Assembly (NCBI RefSeq): GCF_963678635.1
Contig: NC_087070.1
Coordinates: forward strand, 28,206,848 to 28,270,847
Direction of reading: 5' to 3'
Source of the DNA: Symsagittifera roscoffensis
Lineage: Eukaryota; Xenacoelomorpha; Acoela; Convolutidae
DNA: 64,000 nucleotides
The notes under the pieces are model-generated. The model had not been told where the DNA came from. It saw only the letters and a program-made list of their open reading frames with translations, and made no database searches. Shown piece by piece: positions 1 to 10,439 of this stretch. Every line of letters begins with the position of its first letter. Within the stretch, counting starts at the first letter, position 1. A program made the position numbers and the translations under genes.

Positions 1-756
1 CGAATCTAAAAAAGAATTCAAGTTTTTCCATTTGACTATTTTTGGAACAAATTTAGTACCGAAAAATTTTCAATTGACCCTCATTGAAGGAAATACTTTA
101 CCTAAACAAATCAATAGCGGAGAAAAGTATTCAATTTTAAACGGGCGTAGACTTATCATAGTCAATTCAGTTAAAAAAGGATGAAAAAACAATAGAATTA
201 TTCTCCTTTTTTCAGCACAAATCCAACCATTTCGAGATTAAGCAGAGCATTATTTTTTCAGATAAAAAATATACTGCGTTATTAATTTTTGTTCATTCTC
301 AAACAATTCCCGATTTAAAAATACATTTACCTTTAAAGAATGAATACGGATCTATATAGAATAACTCAAAGGAAGCAAAAAATTTCAACACAATATCCTC
401 AAAACACGGTTAGAAAAAATTTTTTCTTGTTAGCTTGTCAGGAAATTGATTACTCGGTCTCATTGGATGAAGTGGATGAAGTCTGTGTTTAAGGAGGTAT
501 CATTGGGATTAGAAACTCAAAAATAGACTACTTTTTGAGTGTTTTTAAAATACTAAGATTACATGCAGTTCTTCATGATGCGTCAGGATATATGAAGGCA
601 CGTTACGAGACAGGAAAAGGCTACTGCTATGCAATACCGCTTCCAGACTTTTCAAAATGTTGCTTTTTCGGGCACATGACAGGACTAGTTTACTGTTTGT
701 ACATTAAAACTTTTTCCCCTAAAATATATCGTGAAGTTAAGCTGCAAGGATATGAG

Positions 757-1325
757 TTCAATCGTTGTTGTGGATGTTGAGTTATTCACAAATGGAGTTG
801 TGAAAGAAATTGGGATTTACAAAAATGGAGCAGCTATTGGTTTGTCATTATAGCTGATATTATGGGGTTTTTATCCGATTAAGAAAGGAGACAATGTGCT
901 TGGTTGACAAACAATCTCCGCAACATCAAATGGAACTCAGGAGAGATTCCCTATCATCACTAACAGGAAACGTTGGATATTTTGACAAACTCTGATTCGA
1001 TCAATTTTTTTACGAACCCCAATGGATCAACAAACAACTATTACGTTCGCTTAATATCAGACTATGTTGGATGGAATACACAAAAAGCACCTGCTAATAT
1101 CAAAGTTTTTCAAAAGGTATCGAGAAGTGTAAGCTTTTGGAATCAATATTCAACAGAAAATTCTACGATATTGCAGACTACGGTTGTCCAAAAATGATTG
1201 ATGTTTTGATTGATCTTTCGAAATTGTGCAAATGTGACTCCTACCCGGAAAACATGCCAAAATCACCACTCATTGTGCACAGAAAAAAGCTTTCTTTATG
1301 GGAACATGGTAACAGAAGCATGTAG
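757..1325 (+). pseudogene. Polinton accessory gene relic, possibly exonuclease-like
   Basis: This stretch lies upstream of the packaging ATPase. One part reads as a hydrophobic-acidic start (VVVDVELFTNGVVKEIGIY) that resembles the first motif of DEDD-type exonucleases. A later part, around 1,137-1,325, is a Cys/His-containing tail with YGCPKMIDVL and a final HRKKLSLWE segment. I recall similar Cys/His tails in uncharacterised proteins that accompany Polintons and adintoviruses, but I cannot confirm the family. The gene is broken. It could instead be an unrelated accessory gene of the element. Confidence 0.4.
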
Positions 1326-1734
1326 AGGGTAATTGGTTCAAACTCAAACTTTTTCAATGATTCAAGTTTGTATTTGTTTTGGTCATCATTATTCGTCATC
1401 ATTATTCATTTTTTTCAAAAATTATTTACTTATTAGTGGAACAAATGACGGATTCAACTGATGCGATCACTGCATCTACATTAGTTTTTGATGAACAAAA
1501 TGGTGAAAGAATTCCTTGGACAATATGTTCTCAGGAATGTTCTCGCTCTTTTTTGTTCTTTTCTTTTCAAGTTATAGTGATTCTAATTCTTGTTTTGACA
1601 AGTGTATTTCGAATTATTCTGGCTAGCAGATGTGAGGAATCATCTGTTTGGGTAGCAATTTTATCAAGTTGTGTCGGTTACGTTTTACCATCTCCCCGTC
1701 CAGGATAACTTCCACCTTCAAAACTATCACACGA

Positions 1735-1850
1735 GCGCTGGGGCCACGCGCGTCGTTGTGAAATTAACTACGGCGTAGTCAAATTAACAACGCTGCGGCG
1801 GCGGTGGCGGCAGTTTTACGTTAACAACGGCGGTTTCGGTAATTTTCAAC
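1735..1850. repeat. GC-rich degenerate short repeat
   Basis: A roughly 115-bp GC-rich island stands out in AT-rich surroundings just before the ATPase start. It holds three degenerate units of the form AATTAACWACGGCG plus a GGC-rich core (GCGGCGGCGGTGGCGGC). It separates the accessory gene relic from the ATPase relic. A similar TTACGGCGTAGACTAATT stretch occurs near 28,257. It may be a small minisatellite or an insertion; its role is unknown. Confidence 0.5.
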
Positions 1851-1909
1851 TCACCGTAGGATTCCCTAATCATTTGAGAATTAAATGTTTTCATTATTAG
1901 TCAAGAAAA

Positions 1910-2426
1910 ATGAATAAAATTATTTCAAGCAAGGAAAGAGTTTTCATGGCTTTGGTTGGTCCTAGTGGTTCTGGGAAGAGTGTTTCAATCTACAATATGT
2001 TAAAAAAGGGAACATTTTCTCCTCCTTTTGGAAAAATATTATATTTTTATCAGTACTATCAACCTCTTTATGATAAAACTCGACAAGAAATTTCAGACCT
2101 GGAATTTATCAAATGTATTGACTTTGAACCCCCCGACTGATGGAACAAAATATCTTTTATTTTTTGATGATTCCAGTGAAGAATTATGTAAATCGGAAGA
2201 ATTTGCCAAGCTGGCAACAGCCGGAAGACATAGACTACTTAATTGTATTTATATCAAACACAATCTTTTCCATAAGACACCTACAGGTCGCGATGCAGAG
2301 CTTCAAAACACTCATCTAACCTTATTCAAATCTCCCCGAGATGTAAATCAAACTAGTGTTCTTGCTAGACAGTTAGGATTAGGTAAAGAGTTAGTTAAGT
2401 GGTATCATGAGGCTATGGTCATTTAA
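1910..2426 (+). pseudogene. Polinton packaging ATPase relic (A32/FtsK-HerA type)
   Basis: This region encodes the genome-packaging ATPase of the virus-like element. A P-loop (Walker A) reads LVGPSGSGKS about 16-25 residues from the first Met, followed by a helix and the IYNMLKKG segment. A Walker B-type stretch, KYLLFFDDSSEEL, lies farther on in the region, and the C-terminal part (ARQLGLGKELVKWY) is also typical of the family. In Polintons and adenovirus-like viruses such ATPases pump DNA into the capsid. It lies directly upstream of small conserved genes and the integrase, as in other Polintons. The copy is broken. Confidence 0.8.
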
Positions 2427-2856
2427 TGATTGACTTATGTCCAAAAACTCCTGATTCGATAAGATACTGTGCAGAGTGTACTTCATTCCCTTCAAAATTT
2501 TTTCTACCGAGCAGTAAGGCTCGGATAACAGATATTATTGATAAATCAACAGAACAATTATACTCTGAAGCTTATTCAAGAATTAAACCCATCTCTCCAA
2601 AAAATTGTCTTCCAAAATTGTTCCAAAGAACTTCTGAGATTTCTTTGTGAGTGTGCTGTCAATTTGGTCAAGGGAAACTTCGAAAACATTAAAAAGAAGG
2701 ACATCAAGAAAGTTGGAGGAGTCTTAAAGAGAATTATTTCAAAAACGACCTCCCAAAAAGAAAAAAATATTCTTTTGGCATCAACTAAAGGGTTACAGCT
2801 GAGCAACCTTTTGACTCGTATAACCATTGAAAAGTTCAAATCACAATTTGAGTGAA
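2426..2856 (+). pseudogene. Small conserved Polinton protein relic (CECA-type)
   Basis: The segment follows the ATPase without a gap. It contains a helical, lysine-rich stretch with the signature KELLRFLCECAVNLVKGN, followed by a basic helix and a Lys/Ser-rich tail. Small proteins with a similar (I/L)CE(C/L)xxNxxxGN core occur next to Polinton ATPases and integrases in many invertebrate genomes. Their role is not established and is presumably structural or DNA-binding. The copy is broken. Confidence 0.55.
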
Positions 2857-2859
2857 TGG

Positions 2860-3360
2860 GAATAGAAACCCATAACTTTGTTCTTATACCTTTATTTCTA
2901 TGGGATCAATTTAACTCTCATAAAACAGCAGGAGAGAGCACATATTCGTTTCCAGATGACGGTTTTTTTTTCAAAACAACACTCAAATTGAATCAGATAA
3001 AAAACCATTAAAAGAAATTGAGAAGCTTCAAAGGAAATATTGTCGGGAAAAACTGATGAGGTGAAGCAAAAACTATTATCAATTTTTGGGAGCGATCATA
3101 AGAAGAAAAAATTTTTAAACGCTCTCTTTGAATCTCCACAAAACAAAATTTAAGCAAATTTGACAATAATTGTAGATAATATTGATACGCAAATAAACGT
3201 AGCGACATCCATCAACTCGATACGCGGAAAAAAAGCTCAGATATCTGATTTACTTTACGTTATTCTTAAAGCCGTCGGTTTAATTACTTCATTAGTGAAT
3301 AACCCACATGTCGAACAACAACAGGGTTCCTGGCTTCCCTACTCTTTCTGAGAAGCTGAA
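2860..3360 (+). pseudogene. Unassigned Polinton gene relic upstream of integrase
   Basis: Several short frames between 2,860 and 3,360 have protein-like composition, for example a segment with NSIRGKKAQISDLLYVILK near 3,220. Their position matches the small uncharacterised gene often found between the ATPase block and the integrase. No catalytic motif is visible. The piece is too short and decayed for a family call. Confidence 0.35.
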
Positions 3361-3379
3361 ACTGACAAAATTGTGCAGG

Positions 3380-4272
3380 AAAAGTGAGGCATCCTATGGT
3401 TCAGTTCATAATTTAAATCGGTTAAGTAAAATACCAATAAGAAAGGTAAAGTTATTTTTGGAAGGAAAAAGTGCTTATACCTAGTTTAAACAAGTGAAAA
3501 GAAAACATCCTTGTCTTCCGGTTCAAGGCAGATATAGAAACGAAATTTGGTGCATGTGTTTAGCTCAAGTAGATAAACTTGCTGAATTCAACTCCGGTGT
3601 AAAATATCTGATGATAATAGTTGATTTGTTCTCAAGGTTTGTAAGAGTGGGTACAATGCGAAACAAAACGCAGAGACCGCAAAAGCTTGCTTTATTAGTC
3701 TATGTTCTCAGAAAAATGAACTTACTTTTCCGAAAAAATTATGAATTGATAGTGGAAAAGAGTTTTTGGCAGTTTTAAAAAACTTTTGCGAAGATGCTGG
3801 ACTAACAGTGTATCACATTCATACAGAGAAAAAGGCTCTTTACGCGGAAAGATATATTCAATCCCTCAAAAATATAATGTATTGATATATGGAATATAAG
3901 GATACTTTAAAGTACGTTCCAGCTATCCCAAATTATGTCAAAACCCTCAACTCTAGATTAAACACGCCTACCGGACTGGCTCCGGAAAAAGTGGAAAACA
4001 AACACTTTTTACAGGTTCTTTACAATGGGAAAACCAGAAAAATTAAAACACAGAATCCTAAATTTGAACTGGGAGACAAAGTAAGACTAGCATATGATGA
4101 TTTTTCTTTCCGCAAAGGGTACAAGCCTCAGTTTACCGACAGAAGTTACACGGCGGAGAAAATAAGTACAGATCGTGCAATCGTAACGTATAAATTAAAG
4201 GATTCGGAGAACAAAATTCTGGACGGACGTTATTACGAGCAAGAGTTGCAAAAAGTAAACATTCGACAATGA
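3380..4272 (+). pseudogene. Polinton rve-family integrase relic
   Basis: This is the retroviral-type (DDE, rve) integrase used by Polintons for insertion. The core begins with an IWCMCLAQVDKLAEFN segment, where the first catalytic Asp is expected, and continues with YLMIIVDLFSRFVRVGTM, the usual second strand of an RNase H-like fold. The C-terminal part (about 4,060-4,272) has the family's chromo-like/SH3 tail, with KFELGDKVRLAYDD and YYEQELQKV. The frame abuts the penton gene, overlapping by a few bases. The order ATPase, small genes, integrase, capsid genes is typical. The copy is broken. Confidence 0.85.
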
Positions 4273-5072
4273 GTAGTTATATCGTGGAGTTGGTCTCTTC
4301 AGCCTCGTTCAATGTGTATCCCGATAATTCGCTAACGTCGTTTACAAACTTTTTACCGGTTCAACTTGAATTTGAAGGGGAATGGGAAGTGGCCTTACTA
4401 GAAATTTCTTATCCAGCAGTGTATAATAACGTGAGCAATGGAACATTTTGGTACAGAAACGCAGATGATTGGTCCAAAAGTAAAGTATTTGGGAAATCTT
4501 TTGATTACGGAAAAAAAAGAATTCCATATAGAACCTGAATTCTTTTCATCTGTGGACGAAATTTTGGTTTCCATGAATTCTGTTTTGAAAAAGGTAACAA
4601 AAATCAATCAAAATAATTTAAAACGGAAACTAAACCCAATTTCCCGCAAATTACAAATCAAGTTACCAAATCGATCTTGCGGAGTTTATTTTGGAAGCAG
4701 CGATCAACGGACAACCACGGGTTTTGATTCAGACTTCTATGATTATCCTGAACCTCAAATGCTCCGTATCCAATTGATATACAAAAAATTCACTCACTTT
4801 TGGTTTACACGGACATTAATGAATACTCTGTGCTCGGAGAGACTAAATATCCAATACTGAGATTTTTTCCGTTCGAACAGAACATTTCAAGAGAAAGTTT
4901 ATTTGTTACTAAAACGACTAATTGCTTCAGCTTTGATAGTTTGCAATTCCGAAAAGTTTTACGTAATTCGTTTCACTCATTTAAAATTGAACTCTGCACA
5001 CCCACAGGAGAATTAATACCTTTCATCTTGAACGGTTCCACCAGGGTTACGCTACTATTTCGGAAACAGTAA
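4269..5072 (+). pseudogene. Polinton penton-like minor capsid protein relic
   Basis: The N-terminus MSSYIVELVSSASFNVYPDN, followed by a tract containing GEWEVALLEISYPAVYNN, is characteristic of a conserved Polinton/adintovirus structural protein. It is generally read as the penton or minor capsid (single jelly roll) protein. It starts within the last bases of the integrase and precedes the small basic peptide and the major capsid gene, as expected for a virion-gene cluster. It is broken. The alternative is an uncharacterised accessory virion protein. Confidence 0.65.
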
Positions 5073-5099
5073 TTCAAATTGATTTAGTTCTTTTTCTTT

Positions 5100-5425
5100 C
5101 ACAGAAAATGGATGCACGAACTTAATTACCATATTTTAAAGGAGTACCACGACAGAGAGGTCGTGGATTGGGAGCGTTGACTGGGACAGTGGTTTGTACC
5201 GCATTCCCAATTTTGAAAAATATACTTTGTTCCTGCTGCTTAAAGAATTGGAAGAGATTTATTTGAAACGGGAGCATCGGAAGTAGGGAATGTCATATCA
5301 GGAAAAACTAACATAAAAAAGGCGGTAAAACGGACAGCGAGGGAAACTATTAGGAAACAAATTGGTGGTGGAAAAAAATTTAAAAAGAAAAGCGAAAACC
5401 AATTAAAAAAAGAAAAAGATTGAAA
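5100..5425 (+). pseudogene. Small Gly/Lys-rich virion peptide relic
   Basis: Between the penton-like and major capsid genes lies a short stretch encoding a Gly-rich start near 5,135-5,200 and a strongly basic end (GGGKKFKKKSENQLKKEK near 5,370). Polintons usually have a small amphipathic or basic protein here, compared by others with adenovirus membrane-lytic or core peptides. The assignment rests on position and composition only, and the copy is broken. Confidence 0.45.
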
Positions 5426-6688
5426 ACAGTCGGACTGATTTTTTCAGAAACATTAAAGAATAAAATGCCAATCTTCCATGAAACTGCATCTTATTCCTCC
5501 TTGGAACTCTTTGACAAAATTTCGCTTTTGAAACCTGTTCAATGGTCCAATATTCAACAAACTTTTCTTATCAACTCACTCAAGGAAGCTAGTATCGAAT
5601 TCCAGCTGGAAACAGATCGAAATATATTCCTGGATCTGCAAGAAATTGCTCTAAGTCTCAAATTTTCCGTCCTTAAGGGGAATCGCAAGATAGAAGATAC
5701 CAATGATGACTACCTAGTTAACAACGTTTTACACTCGCTTTTCTCAAATGTTGAAGTCTGAGCAAGTGCATACCTCAATAATGAGCAAGTGCATACCTCA
5801 AACGGTCTTTATCCTCATAAAGCTTTCCTATCAAACGAGTTATCAGGCACAAAAGGAAAAAAAGAAGCCATAACTATTGGGCAACGTTACACATTTGAAT
5901 CAAATCCTAATGATAAAACTGCGCAAGTTTTTATTGTTCGAAAAACGGAAACTCTTAGAGACGAAATTGAAATTTACGGTCCACTTGCAGTTGATTTATT
6001 CACCTGTGGTAAATTACTTCTACCAAATGTTAATGTTCGAATACGACTCACTCGATCACGACCTCAATTTTATCTTTTCACTGATAGTACTGAAGAAATC
6101 CAAGTAAAAATTACATCCGCATCTCTTTTCAGCAGACAGGTAGCTATCGATGAACTCAAACTCCTGGAAATCAAGTCCAATATACGAAAACAACCAGCTG
6201 CTTACAACTACATAGAATCTGTCCCGAAAACATATATTATTCCCAAAGGGCAACCCCAATTCATTCAAGAGAACATTTTCAATAATAGACCAATTCGATC
6301 CCTGGCAATAGCAATGCAAATTAATGGATCTTTTACTGGACAGAAGAAAGAGAACCCTTTTAACTATCGGAAATTTGGTCTTCGAGAGGTTAAAATTGTT
6401 CGCGGGAATAAGACTGTAATCAAAATGAAGTGTGAAGACAACTTAAGACCATTCTTTGAAACCATGAAAGCGTTGAATTTCACGGATGGTGGGCCCGGAA
6501 TTAATCTGAATCACTATGAAAATCATTATATTTTAGCTTTTGATCTAACTTTTATGCAAGAATCAAATGTTCATTTGTATTACCGTGATGTTGTAGCAGC
6601 TAGCTTAAGACTCGAATTGTATTTCAGTAAACCGTTGACGGAAACCATCGATGTTTTTGTACTGGGAGAAAAAATTTTACAATTTTGA
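5426..6688 (+). pseudogene. Polinton major capsid protein relic (F54H12.2-like)
   Basis: The region encodes the hexon-like double-jelly-roll major capsid protein that builds the icosahedral shell. Recognisable stretches are LFDKISLLKPVQWSN near the start, DRNIFLDLQEIALSLKF, RLTRSRPQFYLF in the middle, and NFTDGGPGINLNHYENHY plus YYRDVVAASLRLELYFSKPL at the end. These match the invertebrate proteins annotated as 'F54H12.2-like', now understood as Polinton capsid proteins. The longest uninterrupted piece is the C-terminal 299 residues (5,789-6,688), the best-preserved part of the element. The copy as a whole is broken. Confidence 0.85.
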
Positions 6689-6689
6689 T

Positions 6690-7110
6690 ACATGAAACTG
6701 GTACTGTCACAAAACATGGATACTGAACAACTTCGAAAAATATTTTTTTTCTACAGGATCTCTTCGCTACCGTTTTCTAGGATGCTACCCTGCCAATTTC
6801 ACCTTAAAAATTCTACCAAAAAATTACTTTTGTATTATTAATACAGATGTTGGTACAAGTCCTGGGACACATTGGATACTTATTGCGAGAAAAGGAGATC
6901 AATTCTATTTTGGAGATTCTTTTGGAAAAAAAGTTGACCATTACAAAAATATTCAATTGAATGAACCTTTAACACATCTGAAAGATATAAACATTCAGAA
7001 AATGGACTTATGTGGACTCTATTGTATTTACTTTGCCTATACTTTATACTCAATTTTTAAAAGCTTTGTCGTTAATGATTATTATATTATGCGCTTTTTT
7101 CACAGTACTT
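6690..7110 (+). pseudogene. Adenovirus-type maturation protease relic (C5 family)
   Basis: Directly after the capsid gene is a short region with the hallmarks of the adenain-like cysteine protease: a PGTHWILIAR segment carrying the catalytic His, FYFGDSFGKKVDHY with the Asp/Asn-type position, and DLCGLYCIYFAYTLY with the catalytic Cys helix. In adenovirus-like elements this enzyme cleaves capsid precursors during maturation. The gene order (MCP then PRO) fits Polintons. The copy is broken. Confidence 0.75.
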
Positions 7111-7131
7111 GTAATTCACTCTTTTTCACAA

Positions 7132-8023
7132 CTATATTTTACAAACAGGTAGTACGAAAGTTCGTTTTTTTTTAGTCTGAACAACCTCAAAAATTAAGCT
7201 TCTTTTTCCTTTTCTTTGCTTGACTGTGAATATCCAACTTTTCTCCATTCGATAACAGAAGATGCGATCTGTCCAACGTCTCATTCGGGGTGCCAGTTTC
7301 CTTTTGAAATGAAGAGGTAAACTTTCTCTTTCTTTTACACGCGGAGACGTGAATAGAATAGGGTACATAACATTCGGAGATGGAGATTTTTCTTTATTTT
7401 CTATATCACTTGTCTTTTTCTCGCTTTCTCTGGGAATCTCTCTGTACCAGTCATTTTCTAAATTCCAAATCAACTCAAACTCCTCCTTAGCCAATACAAG
7501 TCCTAACTGGTTTTCCGTCATCGGTTGCTTACACACATCATAATCACAAAAATCGTGAAGAACACTTTAAGCAATTGTTGTAATATCCATATTTTCTCTA
7601 ACGTTGAGGGATCGTTTTTTAATATTATTCCAATAAAAGTCAACTTCTACTTGCTCATCGTGAATATCCGAATCCACTGTACCGACATAATTATTGTACT
7701 CTTTAAAAAGAACCTCCGGAATAGTTGCCACATCACGGACCTCCATTTCTCCTTTTCTTGTTTCGAAAGTTTTCACAATAACAACATCTTCTCCATATGA
7801 TGGAATGTACATGAATATTTTTCTCCAATCACAAACTGTTATCTCTTTGATCGACATAATCTAAGAAAAAAAATTTCAGTTCACATTCATAATCCTTCAA
7901 TTTATGAGAGCGAAAAACTTCTGATCTAGTCGCAGGATTCACCTGAAAAGAGTAGAAAATATTGCCAGCAATTTTTCTAAGTGTTTTTTCGTAATTTTTC
8001 ATAAGAGCACGGGTCTGAACCAA
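7132..8023 (-). pseudogene. piggyBac-like transposase C-terminal relic
   Basis: Three minus-strand frames (about 7,829-8,023, 7,567-7,857 and 7,132-7,536) make a decayed gene opposite to the Polinton genes. The middle frame reads TVCDWRKIFMYIPSYGED, then an RKGEMEVRDV stretch, then EYNNYVGTVDSD. This resembles the end of a DDE_Tnp_1_7 (piggyBac) catalytic domain, where the family has W.D....., YN..MGGVD..D. A Lys/Arg-rich tail follows without the usual Cys-rich finger. The middle frame ends in a TAG after ITTIA, and the next frame continues the same style 30 bases on. Acceptor-like CTTTTCAG and TTTTCTTAG occur within or just before the frames, so introns are possible. It could instead be an unrelated Polinton accessory gene. 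Confidence 0.45.
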
Positions 8024-8289
8024 AAAAAGTCAATTTTCTCAAAAACTACTGGGAATTAAGCAATTTTTATGAAGAAAAAGTGCTCTACTTTTACTGCTAA
8101 GCAGTGAAAGCCGGGATTTTTGCGTAAAATAAAAACAAATTTAAAAAATTTGGGAAAAAATTTTGAAAAAATATCGCAAGGGTCTACATATAATATATGA
8201 GTATTTAATTGAGAAATAAACGTGATACAAGAACTTTTTTCACCTCACAAAACAGTTTTTTTGATTTATTATTTGTTTTTCTTCTGAAG

Positions 8290-9560
8290 ACTAGAGATTG
8301 ATAGGATTACAGAATGAAGGGTGGACTTCAAGTCATTGATAGGAAAAGAAAAAAAAAGTTCCCTAATCCCTTCAGTGGGAAAGAAAATTTTCAACCTGAA
8401 ATTGCAAATGAAAAGTTAATTGAAGAAAATCTTACTAGATGAATGGCTGCAGTCACTGAAAAATTGAGAGACGGATGAACAAGCAAGAGGATTTCAAATT
8501 TGAGTGAGATATTGGATGTTGGAGGCAGGATTGATTGATAAATTAAGCTGTGTAAGGTAGTAAAGAAATTGTGAGCAAGATAAGGAAATAAGAATCCAAT
8601 GCAAAACGTTTATCAAGCAATTTTAAAAAAACTAAAAGGGATTTATTTTATAGAAAAGCAGATTGTGGAAATCTCTAGATAAAACAACTTCAAGGAAAAT
8701 TTTTTGGAGAACAGAGTGGGAAAAAAACAGATTATAAATTGCTCGAAATGAATGATTGATTTAATTGATCTAACTTATGGAATGGATTGTCAAGTTTTCA
8801 ATTATTTTATTGAAGCAGACGATTTGGGAATTTGAGAACTCAAAGACTCAAGTGATTTGTTTTGGAGTACTTTACGATGCAAATTTTAAACAAATATTGC
8901 TAGAAAAAGAGTCGATGCGGAATGATCAGGAAAAAATATTGGAGTTTTTGATTGATCAAATGTTAGAGATTGAGAGTTAGAAAACAACAAGCGTAGCTGA
9001 AGCAATCGAATTGAAAAAAAATCAAATCAGATCGAACTCAAGCAAAAAAAGCGATTGTGAGAGATTCAAATTTTTTGTTTCTAAGTTTTGAGACCGAAAT
9101 TGTTAGGAACTACGAGAAAAGCATTAATGAGATTTAATAAAACTGAACCTGAACTGAGATGTAGGTTGATCAAAAAAAACTTCTATTTGTTCATTCAATT
9201 GAATTTCTTCCATTGGCTAAATATAAGTTAAGGAAAACAATGAAGCTGAAAACTTTTAATTTCAATAGATTATAGACAGATGTTTTATCAAGGATAATTA
9301 ATTTTCAGGGGATTTAGGGATTTATCTTTGAAAACTATTAACCCGGAAAAAACAGATTATGTTACTTCAGTTGCATTCCCGATAAATTGATAATCTTCAG
9401 CTAGACCCAAATCAATTACGATAAATTACTTCATGTGAAAAAATTTATCTGATAAGACTTCATTCCCCCTCAGCAGTGTCATAAAGTTATTCAATTTAAT
9501 AACAATTGAACAAAATGACCCCAATGAGTCCGGTCATATAAACCCAAAAATTAACTCAGA
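8290..9560 (+). other. Decayed coding-like stretch, unassigned
   Basis: From an ATG at 8,314 (MKGGLQVIDRKRKKKFPNPF) onward the + strand keeps protein-like, Lys/Glu-rich composition for about 1 kb, but stops recur every 10-60 codons. No domain was recognised. The position between Polinton virion genes and polymerase relics suggests an accessory gene of that element or of a later insertion. The flanks 8,030-8,290 and 9,560-9,700 show only AT-rich sequence. Confidence 0.3.
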
Positions 9561-9704
9561 AGAAAAAATTAATCCGATAAGATCTTTATTACGACCCCCG
9601 AGAAAAAAAAGATTAGGCTAATTAGTAACATAGTCACGCGACTTTGACAGGTTGACCTCTCTCCGAAAATATACTTGACCTCTTGCTGCTCTATACTACT
9701 ATAG

Positions 9705-10147
9705 CCAATTTTGACGGAATTTTTAAAATATCAATCGAAAGCTATTGTTGTCCTGAGCTTACACTTGAAAAGATGTTTCACCTGTGATCATTTATCGTAA
9801 AGTTATGGGGGTTTAAATATTGCTATTTTGGCCAAATTGGGACAACTAACGCGCGGTTTATTTCTCGCTATTAACGCGTAAGCGGAGGTTTAATCCGTCT
9901 AAGAAATCGTTTCAAATTGGTTGAAGGAAGCTTATTTGTTAATTGATTTGTTACTAGGAGCGAAATTGATCACTTTGTACGTAATATGCCATGTGGGAGG
10001 ATGTTTTCACAAAAAAAAAGAACTCATTTTTTTTAAGCTTTAATTTGATTATTTTACATTTAAATTTTTCATGTTCTTGCTGATCCATAGACCTTAAAAG
10101 GCAGTCGGAACATTCAGAGCTTCGCCCTGATACGAGCAGTCTTGTCA
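9705..10147 (-). repeat. Dispersed copy of the 59-64 kb array family (copy 1)
   Basis: A roughly 440-bp block starting AGCCAATTTTGACGGAATTT and ending GATACGAGCAGTCTTGTC is repeated at 11,605-12,068 in the same orientation. Its reverse complement matches the tandem units at 59.3-63.6 kb. Shared features include ACTGCTCGTATCA followed by a TGTTCCG element, GACGGATTAAA, the TTACGCGTTA tract, and GTTAGTTGTCCCAATTTGG next to CCCCCATAAC. So the array is in + orientation and this copy is in - orientation. Confidence 0.75.
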
Positions 10148-10439
10148 GCCTATAGAACCATCTCGTTTTAGGGCTTTTCAATTTTTTTAGACCAATATTT
10201 TGCCATTTGTATCCCCCGGAAATTTTTGATCAGTCGTTGGGGGATTATTTTGAAATACTTGGTAAATCAGAGTTACGGGAGAGGCAACCTGCCACATTAA
10301 TTCCCATCTCTCCCAGCTTCTAAACTCTGAATGGTTCCGCTTTGAGTATAATTTTGACCCAGTGCAATGCAGTTTGAATGGGAAAGGTCACATAGTCATA
10401 GGAATTGAAGGATACATCCGATTGCTTGCAGTGCACACT

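Larger units (their letters stand above)
1..7125 (+). mobile_element. Polinton/Maverick fossil, virion and integration gene block
   Basis: A run of same-strand reading frames carries the diagnostic Polinton gene set: A32/FtsK-type ATPase, rve integrase with a chromo-like tail, penton-like protein, small basic capsid peptide, double-jelly-roll major capsid protein of the F54H12.2-like family, and an adenovirus-type cysteine protease. Genes are packed with little or no spacing; the integrase and penton frames overlap by a few bases. The left edge is cut by the window and no terminal inverted repeat was recognised. The element is broken, with roughly ten or more interruptions across the block, so it looks old and inactive. 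DNA polymerase B relics at 13.2-15.3 kb may belong to the same insertion, later opened up by other elements (inference). Confidence 0.85.
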
